This document shows positions 55,301 to 60,855 of a stretch of DNA of 64,000 bases, in pieces. Each line of letters begins with the position of its first letter. Position 1 is the first letter of the stretch. Position numbers and translations under genes: made by a program. Source of the stretch: Hemicentrotus pulcherrimus. Its lineage: Eukaryota; Echinodermata; Echinoidea; Camarodonta; Strongylocentrotidae. Location: positions 83,256 to 147,255 of the forward strand of contig BEXV01000119.1 of NCBI GenBank assembly GCA_003118195.1, in the 5' to 3' direction. The notes beneath the pieces are model-generated. The model worked only from the letters and a program-made list of their open reading frames with translations. It was not told the DNA's origin and did not search any database.

Positions 55301-56025
55301 CTTCATGTCTTATATTTTTCTTCCATTTTCATTTGCAGTATCATGGCCAGCCGGAGATATACTCAGCCATCCTCAAAAACCTCAACATTGCATTCACTGT
55401 CCTCTTCACGATAGAAGCAATGCTCAAGCTTACGGCATTTGGAATAAGGGTAATGTCTCTTATGTTCCTAAACTGTAATATCATTAATGGAGTATTCTGG
55501 ATTTTTTAATTGCCACTTCAAATTTTGCGTGCTATAGGCCAATTCCTTACACAACCTACGGGACATTTTGACAACATTTTCTCGCCTTTAAAGAACAGGA
55601 TTCAACAGCTAAGATTTGTGTTATGGCAATAGTAAAGTACTTCCAAGGGGCCCTATGAAGATATGACAACCAGATTTAAATGCCCCTTTCTCAATGTCAT
55701 ATTATTATTCTTAGATAAGTCACATTTTTGGTTATTGGGATATTTGGTGAAATGTCAAGCTTTCATATAATTACTGCTGAAAAAATTCTTCTCCAAAATG
55801 ATGAACATCTTACCAGAGTCAAATTTATGTTGTTGTCATTTCATTCTTTGAAATGACAACTCCTGACAGTTTCTTTGCAGTTACCCATTACAAGCTCTTT
55901 GTCTCAATGTATTTCCTGTCATGTCCCGTTTCCTCTCTCAGAATTACTTCAAGGAGGGATGGAACACGTTCGACTTTATCACGGTGGTGGGGAGCGTGGC
56001 CGATGTCATCATTTCAGAAGTTGGG
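1218..56025 (+). CDS. Cav2: Cav2-type voltage-gated calcium channel alpha-1 subunit, partial gene (22 exons)
   Basis: Pore-forming plasma-membrane subunit that opens on depolarisation and admits Ca2+; Cav2 channels are the presynaptic type that triggers transmitter release. The exons give, in order, the AID of the I-II linker, domain II S1-S6, the II-III linker, domain III S1-S6, the III-IV linker and IVS1-S3. Filter glutamates are visible in domain II (TGEDW, codon 33395) and domain III (TGEGW, codon 52957). S4 arginine/lysine ladders lie in w5 and w15. Cav2 rather than Cav1 identity rests on [16 protein letters not shown] before the AID, on NANAQELTK after IIS6 and on [13 protein letters not shown] after IIIS6. 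With one of w6a/w6b the spliced length is 2851 nt (1 base plus 950 codons), open throughout with matching phases. Cav2 proteins usually run about 1,800-2,400 residues, so roughly half is here; domain I and everything from IVS4 on lie outside. Assignment to Cav2 is near certain; species is not. Confidence 0.96.
1391..3163 (+). other. Intron between w1 and w2
   Basis: AT-rich; contains the inverted-repeat element at 2417-2707 and a short TA run near 2147. No further coding segment seen. Confidence 0.65.
2417..2707. mobile_element. GC-rich inverted-repeat element (MITE-like)
   Basis: Begins CTATGGTCACA and ends with its exact complement TGTGACCATAG. Inside, AGTAGCCTGCTCGG near the left end is complemented by CCGAGCAGGCTACT near the right end. 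The 291-bp element is much more GC-rich than its surroundings, carries repeated GGCGGCGA/CGACCGA motifs and has no coding capacity. Confidence 0.8.
3164..3250 (+). CDS. Cav2: Cav2 exon w2: small I-II linker exon (frame-neutral)
   Basis: An 87-nt GC-richer block between acceptor ttcctaacaatcag and donor TTAG|gtatgg. Only one of the three frames is open through it. That frame requires phase 1 entry and gives phase 1 exit, exactly what w1 and w3 demand. The product, [20 protein letters not shown] followed by DVASSYDL, is a charged, flexible linker with no family hallmark. Being 29 codons and symmetric, it can be included or skipped without a frameshift. The near-branch CTAAC sits very close to the acceptor. 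No transcript evidence is available to me. Confidence 0.75.
3290..3590. repeat. Degenerate 17-18 bp minisatellite
   Basis: Diverged repeats of a unit like ATCACATGACTAACCAA run for about 300 bp, beginning 40 bp after the donor of w2. The units contain many CATGAC and TCACATGA words. Confidence 0.8.
5880..5965 (+). repeat. Dispersed repeat, copy 1 of 3
   Basis: Shares CCTACAGG...GGTTGGTCTCTGT...CTATGGGA...ACAATTCAGT with copies at about 15718 and 48897. The pattern is degenerate and the ends are not sharply defined. Confidence 0.5.
8304..8640. mobile_element. AGGCCTG-ended inverted-repeat element, copy 1
   Basis: Starts AAGGCCTGCCTTCATCAGC and ends GCTGATGAAAACAGGCCTA, with TA at both flanks. 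Internal blocks such as GCAGGATATTTGG and CTAGTTTGCAAAATATC recur in the copies at 28572 and 30123. Left and right flanks are both CACACCCTC-type tandem repeat, so the element appears to have inserted into that array. Confidence 0.8.
8645..9062. repeat. 161-bp tandem array, about 2.6 copies
   Basis: Units carry CACTAATCCcCTTCCACACCC, GAATGACACACTTTCTCTGG and AGAAGATACAGCCCCCTTTC. Unit starts fall near 8651, 8812 and 8973. A piece of the same unit (CAGCCCCCT...CACACCCTCT) lies left of the element at 8304. Confidence 0.85.
9745..9895 (+). repeat. CT-rich low-complexity tract
   Basis: Almost purine-free on the + strand, mainly CTCTCT/CTTTCT. It accounts for the two overlapping chance open frames here. 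Confidence 0.85.
10274..10524. mobile_element. Inverted-repeat element ending CTAAAGGCCCG
   Basis: The left end CTAAAGGCCCGgTCA is complemented by the right end TGAaCGGGCCTTTAG. Long arms follow (GGGAGGACGCAT / ATGCGTCCTCCC and GCGCATGGGAAA / TTTCCCATGCG). Total 251 bp, GC-rich, no protein. The arms explain the open frames on both strands. Confidence 0.85.
12188..12698. mobile_element. Inverted-repeat element with AAAGGTA ends
   Basis: TTAAAGGTAATACAAAGTTTTGG at the left matches the complement of CCAAAACTTTGTGATACCTTTAA at the right with two mismatches. About 510 bp between ends, AT-rich, no coding potential recognised. Confidence 0.7.
14372..14602 (+). CDS. Cav2: Cav2 exon w3: end of I-II linker and IIS1
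   Basis: Acceptor gaatgtag, phase 1 entry; donor TTAT|gtgagt, phase 1 exit. It starts with a polar Asn/Ser segment and then a strongly basic block, [12 protein letters not shown], followed by [20 protein letters not shown] and the IIS1 helix [19 protein letters not shown], ending in the S1-S2 loop [10 protein letters not shown]. The VKTQAFYW and [10 protein letters not shown] segments are the familiar Cav2 IIS1 signature. The methionine at 14362 is upstream of the splice site and not a real start. Confidence 0.95.
14979..15114. repeat. Imperfect hairpin with nested arms
   Basis: TAAGAAAGAATAGTGGAAA pairs with TTTCCACTATTCTTA (a small bulge), and GGGACTGG with CCAGTCCC closer in. A third partial arm (AATAGTGGAAAATATTTTGA) recurs at about 15410, suggesting a larger composite element. 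Confidence 0.65.
15718..15810 (+). repeat. Dispersed repeat, copy 2 of 3
   Basis: AACCCTTTGCTTACGG at the left and GTTGAGGGTT at the right, with GGTCCCTGTG and CCTATGGGACTTATACAATT between. Same family as about 5880 and 48897. Confidence 0.5.
16269..16354. other. Assembly gap
   Basis: 86 Ns. No exon is missing on phase grounds, because w3 and w4 join in frame across this intron. Confidence 1.
16736..16848 (+). CDS. Cav2: Cav2 exon w4: IIS2 and start of IIS3
   Basis: Acceptor atctcactacag, phase 1 entry, donor GCATT|gtaagt, phase 0 exit. It encodes [20 protein letters not shown] (IIS2, including the conserved E and K of the charge-transfer region), then [18 protein letters not shown] entering IIS3. 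The 86-base assembly gap upstream (16269-16354) does not touch the exon. Confidence 0.95.
17405..17514 (+). CDS. Cav2: Cav2 exon w5: IIS3-S4 voltage sensor
   Basis: Acceptor ccattgtggaacag, phase 0; donor ACAAG|gtaagt, phase 2. It encodes the end of IIS3 ([11 protein letters not shown]), a short loop TKYKEESFG, and the IIS4 sensor [17 protein letters not shown] with five basic residues at the usual three-residue spacing. The last codon AG| is completed by the first base of either w6a (G) or w6b (A); both give Arg. Confidence 0.95.
19819..20013. repeat. 65-bp tandem repeat, three copies
   Basis: Three nearly identical units start at 19819, 19884 and 19949 with GATGTAGTCCCAGACTGTTG and end in AAGAACACCCTCTTC. 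Only a few substitutions separate them, indicating a recent array. Confidence 0.95.
22918..23525. repeat. 68-bp tandem array, about nine units
   Basis: Units contain GAACAGAGCTTGAGTATGAT, CGTTGTTGGTTCGTCTGTGT and GAACATGACATTTGGTTAG. The central units are almost identical and alternate GACATTTGG with GATATTTGG, implying a 136-bp dimer as the copying unit. Edge units are more diverged. The repeated minus-strand open frames here are a by-product. Confidence 0.95.
25886..26017 (+). CDS. Cav2: Cav2 exon w6a: alternative IIS4-S5 linker and IIS5
   Basis: 132 nt, acceptor cttttgtccctacag, donor GGAGA|gtaagt, phases 2 in and 2 out, identical to w6b. It encodes [20 protein letters not shown] then [20 protein letters not shown] and FGG. 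Thirty of 43 residues match w6b. Differences cluster in the S4-S5 linker (Asn to Tyr, Ser to His, Arg to Gln) and at the outer end of S5, where Glu replaces Gln and the junction codon GA|C gives Asp instead of Ser. The reading frame is intact with strong splice sites, so it looks functional. Including both copies would keep frame but duplicate S5, so mutually exclusive use is inferred. Confidence 0.9.
26018..27437 (+). other. Intron between the alternative exons w6a and w6b
   Basis: 1420 nt. The first 550 nt are mixed sequence; a strong unused-looking acceptor (TTTTTTTTTCTTCCTACAG) ends at 26576; the rest is the long polypyrimidine tract. No third IIS5 exon seen. Confidence 0.7.
26680..27437 (+). 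promoter_or_regulatory. Long polypyrimidine tract preceding exon w6b
   Basis: About 760 nt composed largely of C and T on the transcribed-sense strand, running directly into the w6b acceptor. Polypyrimidine-binding splicing repressors are known to act on such tracts; a role in choosing w6b over w6a is inference. It also creates the chance 287-codon open frame that starts at 26384. Confidence 0.5.
27438..27569 (+). CDS. Cav2: Cav2 exon w6b: canonical IIS4-S5 linker and IIS5
   Basis: 132 nt, acceptor gttccctacctcag, donor GGAAG|gtaatt, phases 2 in and 2 out. It encodes [20 protein letters not shown] then [20 protein letters not shown] and FGG. This version closely matches the conserved Cav2 sequence (YW-SLRNLV, MQLFGG), so I regard it as the ancestral form and w6a as the diverged one. 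A pyrimidine-rich tract of about 760 nt lies immediately upstream. The intron separating the two exons is 1420 nt, too long for simple steric exclusion of splicing. Confidence 0.95.
28572..28913. mobile_element. AGGCCTG-ended inverted-repeat element, copy 2
   Basis: Starts AGGCCTGTCCTCATCAGCTC and continues AAGTTTGCCAAATAACC; ends GCAAACTCAAGCTGGTGAAG, CCAGGCCT. Flanked by ATA on both sides. The best preserved of the three copies, about 342 bp, without coding capacity. Confidence 0.85.
29371..29475. repeat. Compact near-perfect hairpin
   Basis: Arms of about 35 bases, AATTCGTC...CACGAAGTGACGGTAGTGA against TCACTACCGTCACTTCGTG...GACGAATT, pair with two mismatches around a loop of roughly 35 bases. 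Could be a tiny fold-back transposon or a transcribed hairpin. Confidence 0.85.
30123..30426. mobile_element. AGGCCTG-ended inverted-repeat element, copy 3 (degraded)
   Basis: Starts AGGCCTGCCATCATCG and ends GCCTGATGAAGACAGGCC. Shares CACTAATCACAAGCTAGCTC and CTTGGGATATTTT with copy 2. More diverged arms than the other copies. Confidence 0.75.
31006..31174. repeat. About 30-bp imperfect tandem repeat
   Basis: Five to six units of the form AAATAAACAAGATTTGCTAT followed by CATACATTTTG, with one unit partly deleted. Confidence 0.85.
32105..32150. repeat. ATT-tailed short element end
   Basis: GCGCTATATAAATATCCAA followed by (TTA)n. The same GCGCTATATAA-plus-ATT tail recurs at about 51827 and 60813, and in reverse arrangement near 35082, as expected for a dispersed retroposon 3' end. 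Confidence 0.6.
32627..32705 (+). CDS. Cav2: Cav2 exon w7: domain II turret and pore helix
   Basis: Acceptor tctggaacatag, phase 2; donor TTTCAG|gtaagc, phase 0. It encodes [20 protein letters not shown] and LITVFQ: the extracellular S5-P loop, then the P-helix leading to the filter. The first base C completes the codon left by w6a (Asp) or w6b (Ser). Confidence 0.94.
33018..33381 (+). repeat. CT-rich tract abutting the w8 acceptor
   Basis: About 360 nt of (CT)n, CTCC and TTTC words with few purines, running into the ctgtgtatag acceptor. It produces three overlapping chance open frames. Confidence 0.85.
33383..33500 (+). CDS. Cav2: Cav2 exon w8: domain II selectivity filter and IIS6 start
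   Basis: Acceptor ctctctgtgtatag, phase 0; donor GCAACT|gtatcc, phase 1. It encodes [20 protein letters not shown] with the Ca2+-selectivity glutamate at codon 33395-33397, then [19 protein letters not shown], the loop and first half of IIS6. A CT-rich tract of about 360 nt precedes the acceptor. Confidence 0.95.
34222..34411 (+). CDS. Cav2: Cav2 exon w9: IIS6 end and start of II-III linker
   Basis: Acceptor cattcccacag, phase 1; donor TCAAT|gtaagt, phase 2. It encodes [20 protein letters not shown], the hallmark of the inner end of IIS6 (activation gate), then a glutamate/glutamine-rich linker ([20 protein letters not shown]) predicted helical, and a Ser/Pro/Asn tail ([12 protein letters not shown]). 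The SRRGS stretch could be a basophilic kinase site, by motif only. Confidence 0.95.
34853..34938 (+). CDS. Cav2: Cav2 exon w10: II-III linker
   Basis: Acceptor ttttaatttcag, phase 2; donor GAGGAAG|gtaggt, phase 1. It encodes [20 protein letters not shown] and HNGEMVEE, an acidic, hydrophilic linker segment. Nothing resembling the vertebrate synprint site is seen. Phases match both neighbours and the intended frame is open. Confidence 0.85.
35483..35826 (+). repeat. CT-rich microsatellite tract
   Basis: (CT)n interspersed with CTGT, CTAT and CAAT words for about 340 bp; accounts for the 135-codon chance frame. Confidence 0.9.
37337..37646. mobile_element. GGGTGTTTCACAAAG-type inverted-repeat element, long copy
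   Basis: Left end GGGGGGTGTTTCACAAGATC, right end GATCTTTGTGAAACACCCCC. Inner arms AAGTCAAACTTAACTCTAAC and GTTAAGTCCAAGTTAAGGAT relate it to the shorter element at 41616. About 310 bp. Confidence 0.85.
39997..40173 (+). CDS. Cav2: Cav2 exon w11: cysteine-rich II-III linker cassette
   Basis: GC-richer 177-nt block after acceptor ctcatgcctcttag. Only the phase-1 frame is open across it; the other two hit stops. It encodes [20 protein letters not shown], then VHGVPWL, then a cluster [19 protein letters not shown] with nine cysteines in 19 residues, and a basic tail [12 protein letters not shown]. Entry and exit phases are both 1, so it can be skipped without a frameshift. The cluster would be cytoplasmic; S-acylation or metal binding are possible roles, both inferred. 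The assigned donor CAAG|gtcctt is weak; the same frame stays open past it, with another phase-1 option (TTGC|gtgatt) at about 40227. The 3' boundary is therefore uncertain. Confidence 0.68.
41616..41795. mobile_element. GGGTGTTTCACAAAG-type inverted-repeat element, short copy
   Basis: 180 bp fold-back: GGGGGTGTTTCACAAAGACT against AGACTTTGTGACACACTCCC, then AGTTGGACTTAACTATG against CATAGTTAAGTTCAACTT, and GCCACTGGT against ACCAGTGGC. Nearly the whole element folds on itself. Confidence 0.9.
41958..42095. repeat. Short inverted repeat ending CTGGGCCCC
   Basis: CTGGGCCCCTTTTAATAAAG at the left and CTCTATAAAGTACGGGGCCC at the right are imperfect complements. A related CTCTTTATAAAACAGGGCCC end occurs at about 13363, so it is a dispersed family. 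Confidence 0.6.
42791..43034. mobile_element. Inverted repeat with GTCATATAAAGAAAC ends
   Basis: GTCATATAAAGAAACATTGT at the left matches the complement of ACAACGTTTCTTTATATGAC at the right with one mismatch. About 244 bp, no protein. Confidence 0.75.
43318..43402 (+). CDS. Cav2: Cav2 exon w12: end of II-III linker
   Basis: Acceptor gtgttcaaacag, phase 1; donor CAACCC|gtaagt, phase 2. It encodes an acidic stretch (ADDENDETF), then [19 protein letters not shown], the conserved Cav2 approach to IIIS1 (PKPM-PYS, STTNP). This fixes the frame for w9-w11. Confidence 0.95.
43403..44755 (+). other. Introns flanking w13
   Basis: 43403-44239 and 44370-44755 are AT-rich with no recognisable repeat or extra exon. 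Confidence 0.6.
44240..44369 (+). CDS. Cav2: Cav2 exon w13: IIIS1
   Basis: Acceptor ctctccttcacag, phase 2; donor AACAAA|gtatgt, phase 0. It encodes [20 protein letters not shown] then [16 protein letters not shown] and PDNKRNK. The helix ends in the conserved [10 protein letters not shown] of domain III S1. Confidence 0.96.
44756..44925 (+). CDS. Cav2: Cav2 exon w14: IIIS2 and IIIS3
   Basis: Acceptor cgtctcctcacag, phase 0; donor CAGGGG|gtgagt, phase 2. It encodes [20 protein letters not shown] (IIIS2), [20 protein letters not shown] (S2-S3 loop) and [17 protein letters not shown] (IIIS3). FTIEMVLK and RDLWNILD are strongly conserved positions. Confidence 0.96.
45000..45256. mobile_element. 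Inverted-repeat element with GCCTCAGTCACACC ends
   Basis: Left arm TATGCCTCAGTCACACCTTG then GCTTGCGTATTGCTGCATAT; right arm ATATGCAGCAATACACAAGC then CAAAGGTGTGACTAAGGCAT. Arms of about 55 bp pair with few mismatches. The centre carries three TTGATATCAA-like palindromes. Confidence 0.88.
47390..48060. repeat. Degenerate repeat zone rich in GTGAACACAC / CACAGTGTG
   Basis: Words such as ACACTGTGA, GTGAACACAC, CACAGTGT and ACACACTG recur every few tens of bases over about 670 bp with no clean unit. It looks like an old, eroded minisatellite. Confidence 0.6.
48897..48990 (+). repeat. Dispersed repeat, copy 3 of 3
   Basis: AACTAACCCATCTAATCAGG, then GGTCCCTGTCGGGACC (a local palindrome), CCTATGGGGCT and GAATTCAGTAGTCC. 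Same layout as the copies at about 5880 and 15718. Confidence 0.5.
51215..51320 (+). CDS. Cav2: Cav2 exon w15: IIIS3-S4 loop and IIIS4
   Basis: Acceptor tttgttgtaacag, phase 2; donor CTAAAG|gtaggg, phase 0. It encodes a Gly-rich S3-S4 loop ([11 protein letters not shown]), then the sensor [20 protein letters not shown] and PKLK, with six regularly spaced basic residues. It follows the longest domain III intron (6.3 kb). Confidence 0.96.
51985..52145 (+). CDS. Cav2: Cav2 exon w16: IIIS5 and turret
   Basis: Acceptor ctatctgtccatccag, phase 0; donor TGCCA|gtaagt, phase 2. It encodes [40 protein letters not shown] (IIIS5) and the extracellular [13 protein letters not shown] loop. The cysteine pair in the loop is of the kind that braces this turret in Cav channels. 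Codon use is markedly C-rich at third positions compared with w15 and w17. Confidence 0.96.
52830..52970 (+). CDS. Cav2: Cav2 exon w17: domain III P-loop and selectivity filter
   Basis: Acceptor tttcttacctacag, phase 2; donor CCAGA|gtaagt, phase 2. It encodes [40 protein letters not shown] and TGEGWP, with the selectivity glutamate at codon 52957-52959. The final GA| is completed to Asp by w18. Confidence 0.96.
53380..53449 (-). repeat. tRNA-derived short element (SINE head)
   Basis: On the minus strand a perfect B box GGTTCAAATCC (53388-53398) follows an A-box-like TGGGCTAGTGG (53432-53442), spaced as in a tRNA. The T stem can form, but 5' and 3' ends do not make an acceptor stem, so it is a tRNA-derived retroposon head rather than a working tRNA gene. 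Confidence 0.65.
53554..53589 (+). pseudogene. Decayed duplicate of the start of exon w18
   Basis: Twenty-nine of 36 bases match the first 36 bases of w18, and the copy is also preceded by a pyrimidine-rich acceptor (atccctttacag). Read in the phase set by w17, the third full position is TAG, so using this acceptor would truncate the channel just after the domain III filter. A GTAAGG at 53584 could serve as a donor for a 30-nt poison exon. It is either a relic of exon duplication or a rarely used non-productive exon. Confidence 0.7.
53680..53881 (+). CDS. Cav2: Cav2 exon w18: IIIS6 and start of III-IV linker
   Basis: Acceptor tttcatttcttgacag, phase 2; donor AACCAG|gtgagc, phase 0. It encodes the post-filter loop [20 protein letters not shown], then [20 protein letters not shown] and [19 protein letters not shown] (IIIS6 and beyond). 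[13 protein letters not shown] is the Cav2 form of this motif; Cav1 has a different spelling. A decayed copy of the first 36 bases lies 126 bp upstream. Confidence 0.96.
54595..54759 (+). CDS. Cav2: Cav2 exon w19: III-IV linker and IVS1
   Basis: Acceptor gacctttcctccacag, phase 0; donor GTGAAG|gtatgg, phase 0. It encodes [20 protein letters not shown] (III-IV linker), [20 protein letters not shown] and [15 protein letters not shown] (IVS1). CI-F-I-AKP and the SAFEY entry to IVS1 fit the family. Confidence 0.95.
55339..55449 (+). CDS. Cav2: Cav2 exon w20: IVS2
   Basis: Acceptor ttttcatttgcag, phase 0; donor ATAAGG|gtaatg, phase 0. It encodes [20 protein letters not shown] then [17 protein letters not shown]. 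The S2 pattern FTIEAMLK supplies the conserved acidic and basic charge-transfer residues. Confidence 0.95.
55942..56025 (+). CDS. Cav2: Cav2 exon w21: IVS2-S3 loop and IVS3
   Basis: Acceptor cgtttcctctctcag, phase 0; donor GTTGGG|gtaaga, phase 0. It encodes [20 protein letters not shown] and [16 protein letters not shown] is typical of IVS3. This is the last confident exon of the window; IVS4 must lie beyond 64000, because no arginine-ladder exon is seen downstream. Confidence 0.95.
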
Positions 56026-59000
56026 GTAAGAAATCATCATTTATGGCCGATGATACAGAATATACTTGTCATTGTCCTTGTATCCACACAGTTTTTTGGT
56101 CAAAAATGGTTGTACTAGGGTTTTCATTTATATTTTTCTTTCCTTTAAAAAAAAAATACAGTTTAAAACAGGGAGGTACAAAAATGTGATATCGAATACT
56201 GTGTTGAAATTGAGAATTAGATTAAGTTTGACATTATTCCAAACAACAGATCTCTGTTTTTATACATCTCTCAGTGAAGTGTTATTTATCAACCTGTGCA
56301 AAAGAGGTACAGGTTTCCTGGATTTTTCTTTAAAAAATTCACAAGTTCATCAGTTTATTTTTACCTCCTATATTTATTTCCACTAATATGTTAAACAGAT
56401 TCATCCCTCTTTTTATGATGATAAAATAGAATTGGCTGTTATGATTTTTTTAAAACAATTATTTCATATTTTTTTATCTTACCAATGTAACTTACTTCTT
56501 AATCATCAAGCAGCATTTTTCCTTCACATTTAATCGAATGATAAAAAAGTATTTCATTCTTAAAAACAAGTTTAAATGAATCTATGTACTTCTTGCTTCA
56601 AAAGACCTGAATGTTTATGGAATCCACCTTTCCATAAAATTCTCCAACAATGGATATTCATGAAAAAATTTAGACAAGACAATGAGAAAACAACATCAAA
56701 TAAGAATTTTTGATAGAATGTGTGTTTAAATACAAATACAAATAAATTGTATATTAAAAAAGGGAGGAAAACATGAAACTGTTTATTATTCATATTCCAC
56801 CCCACTGCTGCCATCAGTAATAAAAGCCAAAGCTCTACATGTATTTCATTGAAATGGGGGAAGATTTTGCAAATAGTGTGCAAATGATTCATGAAATTGT
56901 GGGTACAATAGTTAAGCAATACAAAAAAGGCAATCTTCAGTGTATATTAGTCTATCTAATTATCAAATAAGCATCCATTGTTCTATTTTACAGTGTAAAA
57001 TTGATTGATGCATACTCATATGTAGTATGTTAAAAAGTTCAATGTTGTTTCACCAAACAAGGGATGATACATGTAGTTGCTGCATTTTGTATGTAGTCGG
57101 TTAACACTGTCAATCATGTTGTGAGGTAGTGCAGGAGGTTGTTTCTTGCATCTGTCTCCAACGAGGAACCTTCTGGTAAATCGGATCACTGCAAAATATG
57201 ATAAACATGAAATAAAAATGTACACATAAACACTTATAACCATATTTTTGTAAGTCTACCTGTGTATATCATGTAGGAAATATTAAACCAATGAAAGACA
57301 AAAGAAATGACTGCTCCCCTGTATAGCTGAAATAACCCTTGCTGATATAACAAAATAAACCTGCAATTTGAAAGGAAGCAGCAGCTTTCGTCCACCAGCC
57401 TAATCAAGCAATATTTATTACTCCATTAATACTAACATGCTCCTGTAGCGGATAGTAAATATGCTATTAACCCTTCACCACCGCCCATAATGATAGTGTG
57501 TTTGTATGTGATTGCACCTATGATATAGTATAGTCTAATGCCTATAGTATCACCCCTTTGAGGCTGTTGGTTGATCACCTGACATGACTTCTCGATGCCA
57601 TCATAGATTGCCTTTTTTTCATCTCAAGGATACCAAGCTGCCTTCAGCTGTTCCTATAGATGAGTCTCCCATAACAACGTGACATAGAATGATCACCGTC
57701 CTTCCATAATATACAATGCTTAAAGGGGACAATTTAAAAAGATGAATAATTTATAGACATATGTGATTAGAAGACTTAAATCGTCCCCAAAATAATTTTC
57801 AATAGGTAATCATGAGGGAGCGCAAAAGGAAATAATGATTTTTCCTTGTATATTAATTTAAAGTCTGTAAAGAAGTTAACAAGTGTTCTTAAATTGATCA
57901 TACAACATATTCACAAGTTGCCTTTTCTTAATCAGTGCCTTGTCAGTATTTAAACTTGCAACATCTCTCCAGTGAAGTTATATATTTAAATCTGATATTT
58001 CCTTTTATTATACATGTATGGTAACAGCAATAGAACCTCAACCCATAATTGTTGCCTTTGATGAAAGGGAAATCAGAACTCAATATTAAATGAATGCCAA
58101 AATGTTAGTACTTCACTACATCACTCAGAGTTTCATTAATGCAAAGTTACAGACGGCTAACTTGAGACCGATAAGGCTAATGCCTTGTAGTATGAGATTG
58201 GAGAAATCATTCTTCATGATTTTGGCAGCCATTGATTGATGACTCTCTTGAATAGAAGTGGATGCAGTAATCTCATGTTTTGGTAATACTTTAGTAATAT
58301 GGTTGAATTTGTATATTCTACATGGCAGCAAAGCATTGTATAGGTTGTGTCCTTGGTGGATTTCAGATGCTATTGTCACATCTTCCCAATGGCACTCCAT
58401 TAAAGCTGAGAGAGACCTGATATTGTGAAACCAGCATTTTCCTTTGATACATCATAAGAGATTTCAGGAGATTTATGGCTTTTATTTGTTGAAAGATTTC
58501 TAGTCCGGTCCTTCCTCTGCAGGATACATCGTTTTAATTTTTTGATGAACTGATTGTAAGGAACAACTTTTTTTGCTGCCTTTATCCGATATCCATACAA
58601 ATAGTCAATAGTTATAGAGGGGTCTCCTCACACAAGTATAAAGAATATTTGGGCAGTAAAACAGGAATACCACAAAGTAAATAAAAAGGAGACTCTAACA
58701 TATTAGAATGGTGAAATAGGAATACCCTTTCCCAATTATTAAACTGAAATACTGAAGACTATATAAAAATAGACTGAACTACAATAAAGTTAAATGGAAT
58801 ATCTTTGATTTGGGATTTTTCATTATTACTGTAATACACAACTACTGTAACAAGAGTAGATTGTTTGGGAAACTTTCTATTGAATAATTCTAGGTTCATC
58901 TCAAATTCTTGGTATAGTCGATTTATGCAAGAAACTAAAATATAAAAACAACCAATCACAAATAGCTGTGTGCCATGTGATGTAGCACCATTATCGTCAT

Positions 59001-59516
59001 TCATGTCGCGATGTCTGCCTCACAGATAGTGCCCTCGCCCATTGTGTAGTGTCCTGCCTTGATTGTGGGTTTTGTGTGTTTGTAAAAAATATTTAAACAA
59101 TAGGGACAAGGTAGAAGATATATAATATGGTAGGTTACAAAGAAAGATAGGGCATCGTTACTTTTTATCTTGGAAGGCACATTTTTGTCTTTAAAATTTG
59201 GCGACATTGTTGATATGTAAGCGCTGATATAAACCTGTGTTTGAAATTTACATAATTGGGTGTATTGTCATGATATATTTAGTAAATTTTGGTTACTGGT
59301 AATGTGTCCTTTAGTGCCCCAAGTACTTTGTGTATATCTTAACCCTTGTAAACCCTGTCCCATCTCAGATTCTTTATCCAAACGATCAACTTTGTGCCCC
59401 CCCTTCCCGAATATACCAATGACATGCGGCGTCTACCCCCCTGCCCCCACCTCGCTGACTGCATGTTTATGTCATAAATTATTTTTTGTATTCCTTTTCA
59501 ACTTTTTTATTTGTAG

Positions 59517-59519
59517 AAG
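59517..59519 (+). CDS. Cav2: Candidate 3-nt micro-exon in the IVS3-S4 loop
   Basis: A single AAG triplet (Lys) sits between an excellent acceptor (long T-rich tract ending tttttatttgtag) and a near-perfect donor (AAG|gtaagtaac). It is in the intron after w21, which breaks the IVS3-S4 loop in phase 0. Vertebrate Cav2 genes carry a 6-nt NP or ET cassette at that point. Inclusion would insert one Lys without a frameshift. Splice-site strength is the only evidence, so this is a hypothesis. Confidence 0.3.
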
Positions 59520-60779
59520 GTAAGTAACTTCTAGGGCGTACCTGTGTTCCCATGGGATCTACCTGCGAATCCTGATCAACCATCCAGCCTCAGTCCCAAA
59601 CCTCTTGACCTCTGACCCTCTAACCCTTAACCCCTCACCCCTCACTTCCTGTCCCTTTAGTCTCACTCTTAGGTGGTGGCATACTAACTAATCACTGCTC
59701 TACTAACATTTAGTTTCTTAGTCTTTATATTTTACATAAAGATGACATGTATATCAACAAAAATATGTACTCTGAAACTAACATATCACATTTCAGCAGA
59801 GAGAGGGAGAGAGAGAGAGAGAGCTAGCTATCAGTCATCAATGCAGCATTTTTAACATTGACCACTGCCTATCGATTCCCTTTATATATCTATATATTTT
59901 GCCCCAAATTGATAAACAAGTGACATAAAATCTCAAATCTTATTTCCTTTCTAATGACATGAATTATGTGTCATAAAAAATTCATTAATATATTTCTCTT
60001 TCCCCAAGCCTCGATCAAAACCTTGTTAACGATATCATATAGAATAAAAAACAAGTAAAGCAGATCAGCAATCACTACTACAGTGCCTGTAGGAAAAGAA
60101 GACTACATTGTATGGAAACACCTGGCATTCAACTCAACAGCGTATGAAGTTTGTGAACTCACATAAATTTGCAAAAGGAAAACAAAGCTTATCATTATCC
60201 AAAAATATCAAAAAAATGTTGTAATTCAGGCAATTAACACCACTTTCATAATAATAATCATACAAACTTATCTATTTTAGCTGAAGGCAAAGGAAATTAT
60301 ACTTCTACAGAATTTTGCCCAAAATCCATTACTACAATACATTTGGTGTTCAGTAAATCATCAGTAAGTTGATGTATTAAATATAATTTTACCTCTAAAG
60401 ATACACAAACATATGTGTATGTAGAGTATTAATAACCTCAAGCTTAGATGTACTTAAGTTACTCCAAATCGTTCCATCAGATACAACACCTGCACATTTT
60501 GTACAGAAAACGCTAATGATAGAGGTTGTTTAAATCTCATTTAAACTGTGGTAACATGAGAATTAAAGTAACATTTGAGATGTTTACCAAGAAATAAACT
60601 TGTAAGTCTATTTTAAACATGATGATCTTCTAGGTTGTAGATTTTACATGGTTTCTAACAATGAGAATTTATGAATTTTAAAGGTTAATCCCACCGCTGC
60701 CACCAATTCTGTCACCCAAATATTTGAAAATTTATTTTTGATAGAAACAGAATTTTAAACTCTCCTAAAGTATCTTTGG

Positions 60780-60855
60780 GGCAGAGCCAGGAGCGTCACA
60801 CTGTGACGGACATGTGCGCTATATAAGAAGCCACCATTATTATTATTATTATTTA
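60780..60855. repeat. ATT-tailed short element end
   Basis: GTGCGCTATATAAGAAGCC followed by (ATT)n, the same tail architecture as at 32105 and 51827. Confidence 0.6.

Larger units (their letters stand above)
53882..55941 (+). other. Introns between w18 and w21
   Basis: 53882-54594 includes degenerate TTAGGG-like words (54175-54237). 54760-55338 and 55450-55941 are plain AT-rich sequence with nothing further recognised. Confidence 0.6.
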
